From: Verrucomicrobiota bacterium
GTDB taxonomy: Bacteria > Chlamydiota > Chlamydiia > Chlamydiales > SM23-39
Assembly (NCBI GenBank): GCA_018968815.1
Contig: JAGWZL010000011.1
Location: forward strand, 1-55,220
Reading direction: 5' to 3'
DNA: 55,220 bases
The notes under the pieces were generated by a model. The model made no database searches. It saw only the letters and a program-made list of their open reading frames with translations, and was not told where the DNA came from. Within the stretch, counting starts at the first letter, position 1; every line of letters begins with the position of its first letter. The position numbers and the translations under genes are program-made. This document shows positions 1 to 8,086 of the stretch, one piece after another.

Positions 1-154
1 CCTTCAGGACCGAGTTAGCCGAGCTATCTATTCCTCTGCGGCAAGGCACTTGCCGCCCCTTGGCAGTAGGAGAATCTCTCCACTTTTAAGGGAGAGTTCT
101 TCAATCTGTCCGATCAGCCCATTTTTACATCGCAAATCGGCTTAAATCACCCTC

Positions 155-559
155 TCAGGAGGTCTTGAGATCCAAGGCTGTTGAATTGATGCAATAGCGC
201 AGGCCCGTCGGCTTCGGCCCATCCGGAAATACATGGCCAAGATGAGAATCGCACGCCGCACAAAGCACTTCCGTGCGCACCATCCCATGCGAAACATCGG
301 TCTTTTCGACAACGTTTTTGGGGTCAATCGGTCGAGTAAAACTCGGCCACCCAGAGCCCGAATCATATTTGTCCTTAGAACTAAACAGAGGCGCCTCACA
401 GGCAATGCAATGATACACACCCTCCTCATGACAGTCCCAATACTTGTTCGCAAAAGGCTGCTCCGTCCCCTTGCCCCGACAAACATGATAACACTCCGGA
501 CTCAATTTCTTCTTCCACTCATCATCGGAAAGCTTCAGGGGTTTGTAGGCCTCACTCAA
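155..559 (-). CDS. msrB: Peptide-methionine (R)-S-oxide reductase MsrB
   Basis: Reduces methionine-R-sulfoxide in oxidised proteins, in the cytoplasm. The 134-residue product shows the whole MsrB fold: two CxxC zinc-binding pairs (CIAC and CAAC followed by [11 protein letters not shown]), the GSGWPSF substrate-binding loop, and the catalytic cysteine in RYCINS near the C-terminus. The frame stays open upstream to 682, but family alignment begins around [14 protein letters not shown] at 559 sits seven bases after GGGAGA and overlaps the marC stop as TTGA, so I take it as the start; this predicts translational coupling to the upstream marC-family gene. Family assignment is secure; the start is inferred. 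Confidence 0.93.
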   Translation of the reverse strand: MSEAYKPLKLSDDEWKKKLSPECYHVCRGKGTEQPFANKYWDCHEEGVYHCIACEAPLFSSKDKYDSGSGWPSFTRPIDPKNVVEKTDVSHGMVRTEVLCAACDSHLGHVFPDGPKPTGLRYCINSTALDLKTS

Positions 560-1191
560 GGAAGATCTCCCTTTAAAATGGGAAATAGCCCCAAAACCCC
601 ACTCGCAAGCATCTGAATCGCAATCGCCGCCAAAATCAAACCGCTTAAACGGTTGATGATGTTGATCCCCGATTTCCCACACAACTTCTCTAAATCGGCC
701 GCAAAATAGAGGAGAACTCCCATCACAAAAGCCACGAGAAGAGACGCCACGCTAATCAGAAATTGATTGAAAAGAGTCGGAAAGCGATCCACTTGCACAA
801 TGATCGTGCTAATCGCCCCAGGCCCCGCAATGATCGGCATCGCAAGAGGCACAATAGCGCCCAGCTGAGAGTTTTTTTCATTTTCTTCCGGATTGTGCTT
901 GATGGAACTCTCTTCCGCATTCAACAAAGAAAGCGCCAACATAAACACAATCACACCCCCCGCCACTTGGAAGGCAGGGATATTAATGCCGAGAATATGG
1001 AGCAGCGGCCCCCCAATCCACGTCACAATCAGAAAAATCAGACCCACCGCAAACGCCGCCTTCACTCCCGTTCTTCTCTTCTCAGGAATCGTTTTGTTCC
1101 GGGTAATCTTCAATACAACCGGGAGCGCAGACAAAGGGTTTGCAATCACAAGCAACCCAATAAAGTGATTGACGAATTGAGCGAGATCCAT
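556..1191 (-). CDS. MarC family integral membrane protein
   Basis: A 211-residue inner-membrane protein of the MarC family, with about six hydrophobic segments and the conserved stretches NPLSALPV near residue 20 and [15 protein letters not shown] near residue 120. The molecular role of the family is unsettled; an early link with multiple antibiotic resistance was not upheld. It is the first gene of a two-gene unit with msrB, whose start overlaps its stop. Its 5' end faces the large hairpin element at 1230-1397. A second, divergent paralogue lies at 29587-30219 in this window. Confidence 0.9.
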   Translation of the reverse strand: MDLAQFVNHFIGLLVIANPLSALPVVLKITRNKTIPEKRRTGVKAAFAVGLIFLIVTWIGGPLLHILGINIPAFQVAGGVIVFMLALSLLNAEESSIKHNPEENEKNSQLGAIVPLAMPIIAGPGAISTIIVQVDRFPTLFNQFLISVASLLVAFVMGVLLYFAADLEKLCGKSGINIINRLSGLILAAIAIQMLASGVLGLFPILKGDLP

Positions 1192-1229
1192 TTAATGTTC
1201 ATTCTAGGAGATCATGGAGTATTCTTCAA

Positions 1230-1397
1230 GAACCTATCCAAGTAAAAAGTTTCAATCGATTTTTCGGTTCTTTTGACCGATTTTCGATTTTTTTTCGGGG
1301 GGTAATATACGGACAATGATATTACCCCCCGAAAAAAAATCGAAAATCGGTCAAAATAATCCGCAAAATCGATGAAAGATTTTACTTGGATAGGTTC
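1230..1397. repeat. Hairpin element, copy A (168 bp)
   Basis: The element is an almost complete palindrome with modular layout. An 18-bp terminal inverted repeat (1230-1247 and 1380-1397, beginning GAACCTATCC) flanks a bulged middle of 23 bases per side. This encloses a perfect 38-bp stem (1271-1308 with 1319-1356) around a 10-base loop (1309-1318). The stem carries six G facing six C. It lies between the divergent marC-family and transaldolase genes, and its right end stops three bases before the GTG I take as the transaldolase start. It shares layout and much sequence with copy B at 3363-3531. No transposase is nearby. It is not a normal terminator: it lies upstream of both neighbours and the stem is followed by A, not T, on either strand. 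Confidence 0.92.
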
Positions 1398-1400
1398 AGG

Positions 1401-2066
1401 GTGGAGATTTGGTTAGATACTGCAGATGCTGCACTCGTTGAACAAACGAAAGAAATGGGCATCCTCCATGGCGTGACAACAAACCCTTCCATTCTCGCTC
1501 AATCCAAATTGAGCGCCGAAGAGGCGTTGGAAAAGCTTTTGCAAGCGCAAAATGGCCCCGTCACAGCTCAAGTCACCGCCAGCCAAAGCGACAAAATGAT
1601 CGAACAGGGGTTGGCCCTACATCAATTCTCCCATCGGATCATCGTGAAAGTCCCCGTCACAAAAGAGGGACTGAAAGCCATCTACGCCTTAAGCCAAAAA
1701 AAAGTGCCCATCATGGCTACAGCCGTTTTCACATCGCCCCAAGTTCTCTTCGCCCTGCGCGCTGGCGCCCAATACGTCGCCCCCTATTTCTCATCGATCT
1801 GCGAATCCGACCCCACAGGCGTCAGCGAGTTCAACAAGATGCTCAAACTCTTGCGCCATTATCAATTTCCCGCCAAGCTCATCGCCGCTTCACTCAAATC
1901 GACAGAACAAGTGCAAGAATGCTTGGACGCAGGCGCCGACGCCATCACACTCAACCCCGCATTGTTCGCTGCCTGGATTCAAGACCATGAAGATACAGTG
2001 GAACGGTTGCAAAAATTTGCAAAAGATTGGAAAGGGGCAAAACCCTCAAAAAAAATCCCGCTTTGA
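1401..2066 (+). CDS. Transaldolase family protein (Fsa/TalC-type, short form)
   Basis: Predicted aldolase that transfers or cleaves dihydroxyacetone units on sugar phosphates, in the non-oxidative pentose phosphate route. The 221-residue length fits the small transaldolase/fructose-6-phosphate aldolase subfamily. The N-terminus reads MEIWLDTAD, the usual FLDTA strand, TTNPS follows near residue 26, and the Schiff-base lysine is K83 in IVKVPVTKEG. A GTG at 1401 is preferred; a TTG at 1386 is in frame but lies inside the terminal repeat of the hairpin element. The SD is weak (AGG directly upstream). The 3' end overlaps the convergent pseudouridine synthase gene by 21 bases. Aldolase versus transaldolase activity cannot be decided here. 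Confidence 0.85.
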   Translation: MEIWLDTADAALVEQTKEMGILHGVTTNPSILAQSKLSAEEALEKLLQAQNGPVTAQVTASQSDKMIEQGLALHQFSHRIIVKVPVTKEGLKAIYALSQKKVPIMATAVFTSPQVLFALRAGAQYVAPYFSSICESDPTGVSEFNKMLKLLRHYQFPAKLIAASLKSTEQVQECLDAGADAITLNPALFAAWIQDHEDTVERLQKFAKDWKGAKPSKKIPL

Positions 2067-2906
2067 CCCGCCGCCGCCCAACACCTTAAAGCTTTCAGGC
2101 AATGGAGAGATGAATTCGACAGGCTTGTGTGTAAAGGGATGCTCGAAGCCCAGCGTACACGCATGCAAACACAGCCGCTTGAGCGGACTTTGCACCGAAC
2201 CATAGCGAACATCGCCCACAACAGGATGGCCAGCCATCTGGCAATGGACCCGAATTTGATGCTTGCGCCCCGTCTCCAATCGAAGCTTCAGATAGGTGTA
2301 TTTGGCGGACCTGCGAATCACTGCATAGTGAGTGATCGCATCCTTGCCCATATCAGAGACAACCACATGCAAGGACGGAAGTTCGAGCAACTTGCTTTGC
2401 CATACGCCCTTTTCCTCTTTGACCCTTCCTTCGACGATCGCATAGTACTCGCGCACGATGTCGTGCTGCTCAAAGAGTTTGTCAAATTTCTCCTCAGAGT
2501 CTTTCCCGCGAGCAAACAGCAGAATGCCCGAAGTCTCCCGGTCAATCCGGTGAACCGCATAAATCTGATCGGTCCCCAAATGCTCCCGAAGAAGCCCTAA
2601 TGCATGCTTTTTATTCTGGCTCTCATCAAGCGGGACGCTGAGAAGCCCCACCGGCTTATCGATCACAATGAAAAAACGGTCCTCATAAAGAATGTTGAGG
2701 CCCGGAACCTTAGGCGCTTGAAACGTGTCTTTGACAGCGAGAGTTTGACCCGCTTGCAGAGGAATATCCTCCCGTTCCACCTTTTTGCCATCGAGCCGAA
2801 AACGGCCATTCTTCAGCCAGTTTTGCAACGTGCGACGTGAACTGTCGGGAAAAATTTGACGGAGCGCCTCAATGAGAGACATTTCTTTAGGGACAATGTA
2901 TTCCAT
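2046..2906 (-). CDS. RluA-family RNA pseudouridine synthase
   Basis: Isomerises uridine to pseudouridine in rRNA or tRNA. The 286-residue protein has an N-terminal S4-like RNA-binding domain (about residues 1-55, with SRRTLQNWLKNGRFRLDG). The catalytic domain follows, with HRIDRETSG at 119-127, where D122 is the catalytic aspartate, and the later GRKHQIRVH motif. The exact target (RluC, RluD or another site) cannot be read from sequence. It converges on and overlaps the transaldolase gene by 21 bases, and is followed 14 bases upstream of its start by the end of the release-factor-like gene on the same strand. Confidence 0.92.
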   Translation of the reverse strand: MEYIVPKEMSLIEALRQIFPDSSRRTLQNWLKNGRFRLDGKKVEREDIPLQAGQTLAVKDTFQAPKVPGLNILYEDRFFIVIDKPVGLLSVPLDESQNKKHALGLLREHLGTDQIYAVHRIDRETSGILLFARGKDSEEKFDKLFEQHDIVREYYAIVEGRVKEEKGVWQSKLLELPSLHVVVSDMGKDAITHYAVIRRSAKYTYLKLRLETGRKHQIRVHCQMAGHPVVGDVRYGSVQSPLKRLCLHACTLGFEHPFTHKPVEFISPLPESFKVLGGGGSKRDFF

Positions 2907-2920
2907 GCCCAGACAGTATA

Positions 2921-3322
2921 CTATTCGGAAGGGGGTTTTCTCAATTGCTTTTTCGTCGATAATTTTTTTTTGGCCTCAAGCACCTTCTTTTGCGCCCTCT
3001 TGGAACGCTTCCGCTTTTGACGGCGCAGCTTCTCCATTTTTTGCTGCCGCTCACTCTTTTCTTGAAAGAGCTGCCCCTCCACGCGCTCACAGAGCTCCCT
3101 GCGCGCATAGAGGCGATTGAGGTCGCGCGAACGGCTCTTTTGACACTTGATCTCCAGACCGCTAGGAAGGTGTTTGAGATAGACGCAAGAGGAGGTCTTA
3201 TTGATTTTTTGACCCCCGCTACCAGAGCCTAAGATGAATTTTTCAAGCAGATCCCCCTCAAAAATCCCCAGCCGCTCCATCCGCTGTTTCACTTCGTCCC
3301 ACTTATCCATAAAATGGATCAT
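2921..3322 (-). CDS. Peptide chain release factor-like protein (GGQ domain only)
   Basis: A small basic protein with the class I release-factor catalytic domain but no codon-recognition domain. The GGQ motif lies in LGSGSGGQKINKTSS, followed by the conserved GLEIKCQKSRSRDLNR and a long Lys/Arg-rich tail. Members of this ArfB/C12orf65-like group hydrolyse peptidyl-tRNA on stalled ribosomes, the basic tail entering the empty mRNA channel; applying that role here is inference. Start: ATG at 3322 has GGGA six bases upstream; ATG at 3310 is equally plausible and would give 129 residues. It is transcribed away from hairpin element B and leads into the pseudouridine synthase gene 14 bases later. Confidence 0.85.
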   Translation of the reverse strand: MIHFMDKWDEVKQRMERLGIFEGDLLEKFILGSGSGGQKINKTSSCVYLKHLPSGLEIKCQKSRSRDLNRLYARRELCERVEGQLFQEKSERQQKMEKLRRQKRKRSKRAQKKVLEAKKKLSTKKQLRKPPSE

Positions 3323-3362
3323 AGAGTATCCCGATATCTGTCTCAAGAGAAGTTTATGAGAG

Positions 3363-3531
3363 GAACCTATCTCAATAAAAAGTTTCAGTCGATTTTCTTG
3401 GTTCTTTTGAGAGATTTTCGATTATTTTGCGGGGGGTCATATCAGCTTCCGTATATGACCCCCCGCAAAATAATCGAAAATCTCTCAAAATAATCCAGAA
3501 AATCGACGAAAAATTTTATTGAGATAGGTTC
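3363..3531. repeat. Hairpin element, copy B (169 bp)
   Basis: Layout matches copy A. An 18-bp terminal inverted repeat (3363-3380 with 3514-3531) flanks bulged middles of 24 and 23 bases, which enclose a perfect 38-bp stem (3405-3442 with 3453-3490) around a 10-base loop (3443-3452). Against copy A the 38-bp stem differs at five positions and the terminal repeat at three, and every one of these is changed in both arms so that pairing is kept. The bulged middles share non-pairing sequence between copies (left ending GGTTC, right beginning TAATCC), so the two derive from one ancestor. It lies between the divergent release-factor-like and RNA-binding protein genes, upstream of the latter's promoter. 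Confidence 0.92.
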
Positions 3532-3558
3532 AGGATCTTAGGAAGGCAAAAAACCCTT

Positions 3559-3588
3559 TTGACTTGATTTGCCCATTCCAGGTACAAT
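3559..3588 (+). promoter_or_regulatory. Sigma70-type promoter of the RRM protein gene
   Basis: A -35 box TTGACT (3559-3564), an 18-base spacer and a -10 box TACAAT (3583-3588). The implied start near 3595 leaves a leader of about 155 bases before the ATG at 3749, unusually long for this compact genome. I see no further gene in 3532-3748. Confidence 0.7.
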
Positions 3589-3748
3589 AGAGATATCTAA
3601 AAGGCATAGCGGGCATAGGCCTGGTTGCTTTTTAGACTTAAGAACCATAACTCAAGAATCTTGTCTTGGTCCCTATTTCTCAGAACAAAATCCTGAAAAA
3701 ATTTGGCCGTAGAACATTAGACTCTTTATATCTTTTTGGAGAAAAGTA

Positions 3749-4156
3749 ATGAATCAACAAAATCAAAAACTGTATGTTGGAAACCTCAACTTTGATGCGA
3801 ATGAGGATCAAGTCCGTGAACTTTTTAGCGGATTTGGCGAAGTACAGGAAGTTAAAATCGTCATGGACCGTTTTTCAGGCAGATCTCGTGGATTTGCTTT
3901 TGTGCGCATGGTATCAACTGAAGATGCTGGCAAAGCAAAAGATTCTCTCAATGGGCAGCCATTCCAAGGCAAAGCTCTCGTGATCGATTGGGCGCGCACA
4001 GAACAGCGCGACAGACCAGCAGGCGGCGGCGGCGAGCGTCGTGAGCGAAGCGAATTCCGTCCACGCAGAGAAGGCGGCGGCGGCGGACGCGAAGGCGGCT
4101 GGGGCGGCGAAAGACGCGAATCACGCGGCGATCGTGGCGGCTACAACCGTTATTAA
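3749..4156 (+). CDS. RRM-type RNA-binding protein with RGG-like tail
   Basis: A 135-residue RNA-binding protein. One RNA recognition motif spans about residues 7-83: RNP2 is LYVGNL and RNP1 is RGFAFVRM, both intact. After residue 85 comes a low-complexity tail rich in Gly, Arg and Glu, ending GGYNRY. The plan matches the small single-RRM proteins of cyanobacteria and some other bacteria, often cold-induced and thought to act as RNA chaperones; that role is inferred here. GGAG lies eight bases before the ATG. It has its own promoter and a long leader. Its stop overlaps the convergent thioesterase gene by four bases. GC content rises sharply in the tail because of GGC repeats. Confidence 0.93.
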   Translation: MNQQNQKLYVGNLNFDANEDQVRELFSGFGEVQEVKIVMDRFSGRSRGFAFVRMVSTEDAGKAKDSLNGQPFQGKALVIDWARTEQRDRPAGGGGERRERSEFRPRREGGGGGREGGWGGERRESRGDRGGYNRY

Positions 4157-4572
4157 TTCCGACCCATGACGGCAACCGTCAAACGGGCAGCTGATATCAG
4201 CTGCCCTTCTTCATTCGTAATCTTGATTTCCCAAACTTGTGTACTCTTTCCTAAGTGAAGCGGCTTGGCAACAGCGATCACATAGCCTGTCCGAACGGTT
4301 CGAATATGATTGATATTGAGCTCCAGACCGACAGCCATGCGCTCTTTTTCGATGCAATAATTGGCTCCTGCGCTCGCTACCGTTTCGGCTAAAGCAGCCG
4401 TTGCGCCGCCATGCACAATCGCAGCCGGCTGCACAGTGCGCTTGTCTACAGGCATACGAGCTGTTAAGTGGTCTTTGCCCACTTCTATGAACTCAATCCC
4501 CAAATGATCGACGAGAGTCCCTCGACACCTGTGGTTGAGCTCTTCCGGAGTCACTGCTATTTTCCAGATCAT
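4153..4572 (-). CDS. PaaI-type hotdog-fold thioesterase
   Basis: Predicted acyl-CoA thioesterase of the PaaI/YbdB group (139 residues from the ATG at 4572; a TTG three codons upstream is also possible). The hotdog core shows VHGGATAALAETVAS, whose HGG and following acidic residue are typical of the active site, and the later GYVIAVAKPLHLGKSTQVWEI strand pair. The natural substrate cannot be told from sequence. It converges on the RRM gene, overlapping it by four bases, and its 3' end carries the palindrome at 4185-4206. Confidence 0.85.
   Translation of the reverse strand: MIWKIAVTPEELNHRCRGTLVDHLGIEFIEVGKDHLTARMPVDKRTVQPAAIVHGGATAALAETVASAGANYCIEKERMAVGLELNINHIRTVRTGYVIAVAKPLHLGKSTQVWEIKITNEEGQLISAARLTVAVMGRN
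4185..4206. terminator. Perfect 22-bp palindrome, likely bidirectional terminator
   Basis: A perfect palindrome with 11-base arms centred on GATATC, followed on the + strand by a short pyrimidine run. It lies 28 bases after the stop of the RRM gene and inside the 3' coding end of the convergent thioesterase gene, so the same bases encode protein and probably stop transcription of the opposing gene. Confidence 0.55.
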
Positions 4573-4614
4573 GATCCCCAAAATATGCCTGACACTTCTA
4601 AATTAGGGAAGAGA

Positions 4615-5565
4615 CTAAATTGCGTTGGATGTAGCCACAAGCGGTGTTGGCTCTGCGCCGCACTGTGTTTTGGGCGAAAAACTGCGTTGGGCATAGCCAG
4701 AAACGGTGTTCGCCGCGCGCCACACTGCGTTTTGCGCCGAACTCACCGTATTGCACACTGCGTTTTGCGCGGAACGCGCCACATTGCACATTGCGTTTTG
4801 CGCCGAACTCACCGTATTGCATACTGAGTTTTGTGCGGAACGCGCCGCATTGCACACTGAGTTTTGCGCGGAACGCACTGCCTTGCGCACTTTTGCTTTC
4901 GTTTTACGATAAGAAACCTCAGCGGCGATTTGAGAGAGGAGCTGTTTCTGATCGATGGGTTTTTCAAGGTGTTGAGTGACAACCTGCAGAACGTCCGGAT
5001 GCTCCTTTGCTAAATGCGCAAATATGTCTTTGTAACAAGATGCCACATCTACAAGACGGAGCGTTTTTAAGACAGCCAGCTTCTTTTTCATGTTGGGAGC
5101 TTTTGCCGCGACCTGAGACATGAGAAATTGACCGCGCAAATAGGTGGGATTAAAAGAATATTTTTGCACCTTCCTCAACCAACGCTCCGCTTTTGCTTCA
5201 CTATCCGGAGGGGCTTTTCGAGTCAAAATATGTTTGAATACCTCGGTCAGCTTCTCGTCGATAAACCATTGCTCGCGCCTCGAAAAGAGATGCTTCCGCG
5301 ACAGATACTGCCCTGATGCGATTAAATCAAATTTATAGGCAGATAAGCCGGCCTCCACCTTTTTCTCCATCCACCTAGGGTAAAAGAGCTCCACAAACGA
5401 ATAAAAGAGATGCTCCAAAGCGCCCTGCCGCTTCGACTCAAAAAATAACTGGCTAGTAATCTTTTGTTTAGAAATAAGCACGGCCTCTTCAGGGAGAACG
5501 GCTTCCCAAAGACGATGCGCTCTTGTAACTAAATGAATATCGCGGCCCATCCAGATATTATACAT
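4615..5565 (-). CDS. Hypothetical protein with Cys-bearing 11-residue repeats
   Basis: A 316-residue protein I do not recognise. Residues 1 to about 220 are mixed helical, rich in Lys, Leu and Phe, without a signal peptide or clear membrane segment. From about residue 225 a block of 11-residue repeats begins, pattern SAQN-[AS]-[VM]-C-N-x-[AV]-[RS], at least five copies, each with one cysteine at the same position. A degenerate longer repeat (around TVSGYAQRSFSPKTQ) closes the protein. Eleven-residue periodicity is typical of amphipathic helices that lie on membranes or lipid droplets (apolipoprotein, synuclein and LEA-like proteins); a similar role is only inference. The stop is 42 bases beyond the start of the thioesterase gene on the same strand. 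Confidence 0.6.
   Translation of the reverse strand: MYNIWMGRDIHLVTRAHRLWEAVLPEEAVLISKQKITSQLFFESKRQGALEHLFYSFVELFYPRWMEKKVEAGLSAYKFDLIASGQYLSRKHLFSRREQWFIDEKLTEVFKHILTRKAPPDSEAKAERWLRKVQKYSFNPTYLRGQFLMSQVAAKAPNMKKKLAVLKTLRLVDVASCYKDIFAHLAKEHPDVLQVVTQHLEKPIDQKQLLSQIAAEVSYRKTKAKVRKAVRSAQNSVCNAARSAQNSVCNTVSSAQNAMCNVARSAQNAVCNTVSSAQNAVWRAANTVSGYAQRSFSPKTQCGAEPTPLVATSNAI
4721..4885. repeat. Five tandem 33-bp repeats
   Basis: Five in-frame 33-bp units run from 4721 to 4885 inside the 3' part of the minus-strand gene. Each contains a TTTTGCGC-type core, and two unit types alternate (…GAACTCACCGTATTG and …GAACGCGCCACATTG), giving a 66-bp super-period. A more degenerate ~63-bp repeat covers 4618-4720. 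The near-identity at DNA level suggests recent expansion or homogenisation. Confidence 0.85.
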
Positions 5566-5594
5566 CGAAATAAGTTCAAAGGCAACTGCATTAA

Positions 5595-7154
5595 TTATTT
5601 ATGTGGCAACTGAATTCTTTTCTTAATCGCTTTATAACCAATTAGAATGATAAGAATACAGGCCACAATGAGAGTGACCCATCCGAAAATGAACAGTCCA
5701 TCGTTCAGGCCTTGGATGCCGGCTTGGGTAGTAATATTTTTTATAATCGCCAGTTTGGCTTGCAGCGGATCGGAGAATTGATCGAGCAGGTTTTGGTAGG
5801 TGTATTTGTAGGCGGGGAGCTCAGGGTTGACTTGCTCTGCAAAGCGGGCGGTATGAAAGATGGTGCGCCGAATGCTAAAGATGGCGATGAGGGTGGAGCC
5901 GTAGGTGCCTCCGACTTGTCGAAAGAAGGTGAGGATGGTGGCTGCGGCCGATTTATCGGGGCCTGCGGGGACCCCTTGCAGCGCCATGAGGGTGGTAGGG
6001 CCCAGGGAGAGGCCGATGCCGATGCCGCGGATCAGTAAAATGAGATTGACCTGTTTGTAGCCTGTGAGCCAGCTCAGTTCATTATTATAAAAGAAACTGA
6101 AACTCAGTAAAAACAGTCCGCTAAATGTGAGGATGGGAACGGGGATGATTTTGGTCAGTCCGTTGGCGATCATGCTGAAAAGGCCGATAAAAATGCCATA
6201 TAAAGCGGCGATTTTCCCGATGATGAATCTTTCGTAGGCGAGACCATTGAGCATATATTGAACAATGACAGAGACGCTGGCAAAGACCGACATCCCCAAG
6301 AGAAAGATGGCCGCCGAGCTGACCGAAAAAATGGGGTCCTTAAAAAGATGGAGCGGGAACATCGGGTTGGGGTGGCGGCTTTCAACCAGGACGAGAACCG
6401 CGAAAGCGAGAGCGGCAATCGCGAAAAGCAAAAGGATATAGGGGGTCACCCACCCTTGGGGAGTGGAACGGATCGGAGCGAGTGTGAGCGCGACGAGCAG
6501 CGTTGAAAAAAAAATGGCAAACGAAAGAAAGCCCCATAAGTCGAAGGGCGATTGATGGAGAGTGGGATGTGGGGGTCGGCACGACCAACAAGACATGGCG
6601 GCCAAGGTTGTCAGAGGGGTGATGATGAAAAATATGTCGCGCCACGAGGAGAATTGGCTGGAGTATCCCGCAAAAGTTGTGCCGACAGCAAGCCCGAGTC
6701 CAAATGCGATCCCGATGTAGAGATTGATGGCCAGCGGCGTTCTTTCTTTCGATACGCTTTGAGCAATCAGAGAGAGTCCAACGGGGAAAATAAAACCGGC
6801 TCCCACCCCTTCAATCAAACGCGAAGTGGCGATCATCGGGAAATTGGTCGACAATCCAGCGATCAGAGTGGCCACAGTGTAAATCGCAACGCCCATGGTA
6901 TAGGTCCTGTGAATGCCGTATTGATTGGCAAACCAGTTGGCTGCTGGAACCATAATGTTCAGCCCCAAAAGATTCAAGGTGGTGAGCCAAAGCGCCTCCG
7001 TATTGCTCAAGGCGAGCTCTCCTTGAATCGCTGTGCTGCTGATCGTTGTGGAGATCGTTGTGATGATGGCAAAAAAGGAGGTGAGAATCACATTGAGTGT
7101 AATGTGGACAGGATAAAAAGGGTGATCATGGGAAAAAATGCTTACAGCTCTCAT
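5595..7154 (-). CDS. DHA2-family MFS drug exporter (EmrB-like)
   Basis: A 519-residue major facilitator protein with about 14 membrane segments, the usual number for the DHA2 group. Motifs seen include LWLTTLNLLGLNIMVPAA in the first helices, the motif-C-like GVGAGFIFPVGLSLIAQ in helix 5, and SWRDIFFIITP. EmrB proteins use the proton gradient to push drugs out, working with an EmrA adaptor; here the adaptor gene lies directly upstream, its stop two bases from this start. No TolC-type outer channel is adjacent. Substrate unknown. Confidence 0.9.
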   Translation of the reverse strand: MRAVSIFSHDHPFYPVHITLNVILTSFFAIITTISTTISSTAIQGELALSNTEALWLTTLNLLGLNIMVPAANWFANQYGIHRTYTMGVAIYTVATLIAGLSTNFPMIATSRLIEGVGAGFIFPVGLSLIAQSVSKERTPLAINLYIGIAFGLGLAVGTTFAGYSSQFSSWRDIFFIITPLTTLAAMSCWSCRPPHPTLHQSPFDLWGFLSFAIFFSTLLVALTLAPIRSTPQGWVTPYILLLFAIAALAFAVLVLVESRHPNPMFPLHLFKDPIFSVSSAAIFLLGMSVFASVSVIVQYMLNGLAYERFIIGKIAALYGIFIGLFSMIANGLTKIIPVPILTFSGLFLLSFSFFYNNELSWLTGYKQVNLILLIRGIGIGLSLGPTTLMALQGVPAGPDKSAAATILTFFRQVGGTYGSTLIAIFSIRRTIFHTARFAEQVNPELPAYKYTYQNLLDQFSDPLQAKLAIIKNITTQAGIQGLNDGLFIFGWVTLIVACILIILIGYKAIKKRIQLPHK

Positions 7155-7155
7155 C

Positions 7156-8079
7156 CTACCGCACTTTCACGTGGATTTCAGCGGACATCCCCGGATAGAG
7201 ATAGAGCGGTTCCTTGGACTCTGGGACATTGAGCCAGATTTTGACAGGCAATCTTTGCACGACTTTGGTGAAATTGCCAGTCGCATTGTCGGGAGGAATG
7301 AGAGAAAATTGCGAGGCGGCAGCGGCCCGAACGACAAAGACAGAACCTGTAAATGTCCGGTCCGGATAGGCGTCAATGTGGATCTCCACGGGGTCTCCCG
7401 GCTGTAAATGACCCACTTTATTTTCCTCCAAATTGGCAGTGACCCAGATATTGTTCACATCGGTTAAGCCAAAAAGAGGTTGGCCAATTTGCGCCACATC
7501 GCCCGCCACGACCCAGCGTTTGGAAATCGCGCCGTCTCGAGGGGCGTAGATCTTCGTATGGCGAAGCCATTCCTCGATCACGCCAAGTTTGGCAATCCCA
7601 TTTTTGAGATTCGCCTCCGCTACTTTGAAATTGGCCATCGCAAAATGAAAGTCTTTTTCAATCTTGTCAAAATCGATATAGGAAATAATCTGATTGTCAT
7701 ATTCTTGCTTGGCCACACGATAAATATCGCGCAGCTTTTCCATTTCGATTTTTTGCAGTTTCACCGTCTCTTGCAAGAGGTCGACATTCGTGAGGGCGTC
7801 TTCTCGTTGAGAGTTGTAGATGCTCTCGTCCAGCTGACAAAGAAGATCTCCTTGGCGAACTGTATCTCCCTCATCGACGTACAGAGTGATGATGCGCGCT
7901 TCAATATCGGCGCTGATTTGAATTTGATAGCCGTCGAGATAGGCATCGTTGGTCCACACGTATTTTCGCGCATGTAGATACCAAACAATTCCCGCTAGGA
8001 CGATAAGAAAAACCCCCAGCCCACTGAAGAGCATTTTCCAAGAGATTGTTTTCTTGGGATTTGTGGGGGTCTCGTCCAT
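7156..8079 (-). CDS. HlyD/EmrA-family membrane fusion protein
   Basis: Periplasmic adaptor of a tripartite exporter, 307 residues. One N-terminal membrane anchor (about residues 17-38), a first beta-barrel/lipoyl half with ARIITLYVDEGDTVRQGDLLCQLD, a coiled-coil hairpin around residues 75-150, and the returning lipoyl half with IYAPRDGAISKRWVVAGDVAQIGQPLF. It would link the EmrB-like pump downstream (start two bases after this stop) to an outer-membrane channel encoded elsewhere. A four-helix membrane protein gene lies seven bases upstream, so the three genes probably form one operon. Confidence 0.9.
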   Translation of the reverse strand: MDETPTNPKKTISWKMLFSGLGVFLIVLAGIVWYLHARKYVWTNDAYLDGYQIQISADIEARIITLYVDEGDTVRQGDLLCQLDESIYNSQREDALTNVDLLQETVKLQKIEMEKLRDIYRVAKQEYDNQIISYIDFDKIEKDFHFAMANFKVAEANLKNGIAKLGVIEEWLRHTKIYAPRDGAISKRWVVAGDVAQIGQPLFGLTDVNNIWVTANLEENKVGHLQPGDPVEIHIDAYPDRTFTGSVFVVRAAAASQFSLIPPDNATGNFTKVVQRLPVKIWLNVPESKEPLYLYPGMSAEIHVKVR

Positions 8080-8086
8080 ACAGCCA

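Noticed and set aside
38-56. Perfect 8-bp hairpin with GCA loop near the window start, and a second stem at about 75-95
   Set aside because: No T-run follows on either strand, and the gene it might belong to is outside or absent. The 1-154 segment has only a 35-codon frame without support.
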